Assembly: GCF_000786105.1 (NCBI RefSeq) | Contig: NZ_JTEV01000027.1 | Coordinates: forward strand, 1-42,803 | DNA: 42,803 bases | Direction of reading: 5' to 3' | Source: Bdellovibrio sp. ArHS | Lineage (GTDB): Bacteria > Bdellovibrionota > Bdellovibrionia > Bdellovibrionales > Bdellovibrionaceae | Part shown: piece by piece, positions 42,756 through 42,803 of the stretch | Numbering within the stretch: position 1 is the stretch's first letter | Layout of the letters: each line of letters opens with the position of its first letter | Notes under the pieces: generated by a model | Database searches by the model: none | Told to the model about the DNA's origin: nothing | The model's input: only the letters and a program-made list of their open reading frames with translations | Translations under genes and position numbers: made by a program

Positions 42756-42803
42756 TACTTAGAAACTGATCCAGGAGTCTGGTTGTAGCGCGGGGGATTT
42801 GGT

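Overview
The window most likely comes from a predatory or Bdellovibrio-like member of the Bdellovibrionota. This is an inference from gene content, not from a marker gene. The pointers are: many secreted lipoproteins; a large S74-type fibre protein resembling the mosaic adhesive trimer fibres of Bdellovibrio; a secreted trypsin-like protease; tandem FGE-like lipoproteins; and an Aer-type PAS protein. There are no rRNA genes, insertion sequences, integrases or CRISPR arrays. The only RNA gene seen is a tRNA-Arg(TCG) at the left edge. Gene density is high and most gaps are under 250 bp.

Layout. 1-3948: tRNA-Arg, a NOX/ferric-reductase-like flavocytochrome, and a sialidase-like lipoprotein with two C-terminal repeat modules. 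3941-9855 (minus): a compact five-gene unit made of an S74 fibre protein, a Cys-rich prepilin-like protein, a small lipoprotein, a GLG1-type Cys-rich peptide and an alpha/beta-hydrolase-like lipoprotein. 10042-13197 (minus): a tandem FGE-like lipoprotein and another lipoprotein. 13416-17331: a PLP decarboxylase, a small periplasmic protein and a chemoreceptor. 17422-22371: a PEP-synthase/rifampicin-phosphotransferase-like enzyme overlapping a membrane-anchored PQQ-type propeller, then a convergent Aer-like PAS protein. 22557-24374: a repeat-rich lipoprotein and a CBS-pair protein. 24617-30232: a duplicated diiron ferritin-like protein coupled to a FabD-like acyltransferase, followed by a two-gene 2-oxoacid:ferredoxin oxidoreductase. 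30353-39516: a delta-60-repeat lipoprotein, a membrane-fusion/LolCD-like transporter, an eight-repeat Ig-like lipoprotein with a Gly-rich end, and a trypsin-like protease. 39556-42755: a COX15-type heme A synthase, NorF-like and NorE-like subunits, and divergently a hemerythrin-PAS (DUF438-type) protein with a DGC-domain protein.

How they may work together. The secreted and surface proteins (fibre unit, lipoproteins, protease) fit prey or surface interaction. The right end looks like a respiratory or nitrogen-oxide response cluster. It has a perfect TGA-N6-TCA dyad of CRP/FNR type between its divergent arms, and a near-identical dyad lies at the same distance upstream of the PLP decarboxylase. 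The strongest candidates for undescribed biology are the five-gene fibre unit, the diiron/acyltransferase pair, the shared CRP/FNR-like dyads, and a hairpin that buries the ribosome binding site of the PEP-synthase-like gene. All calls come from reading the sequence; no database search was run.
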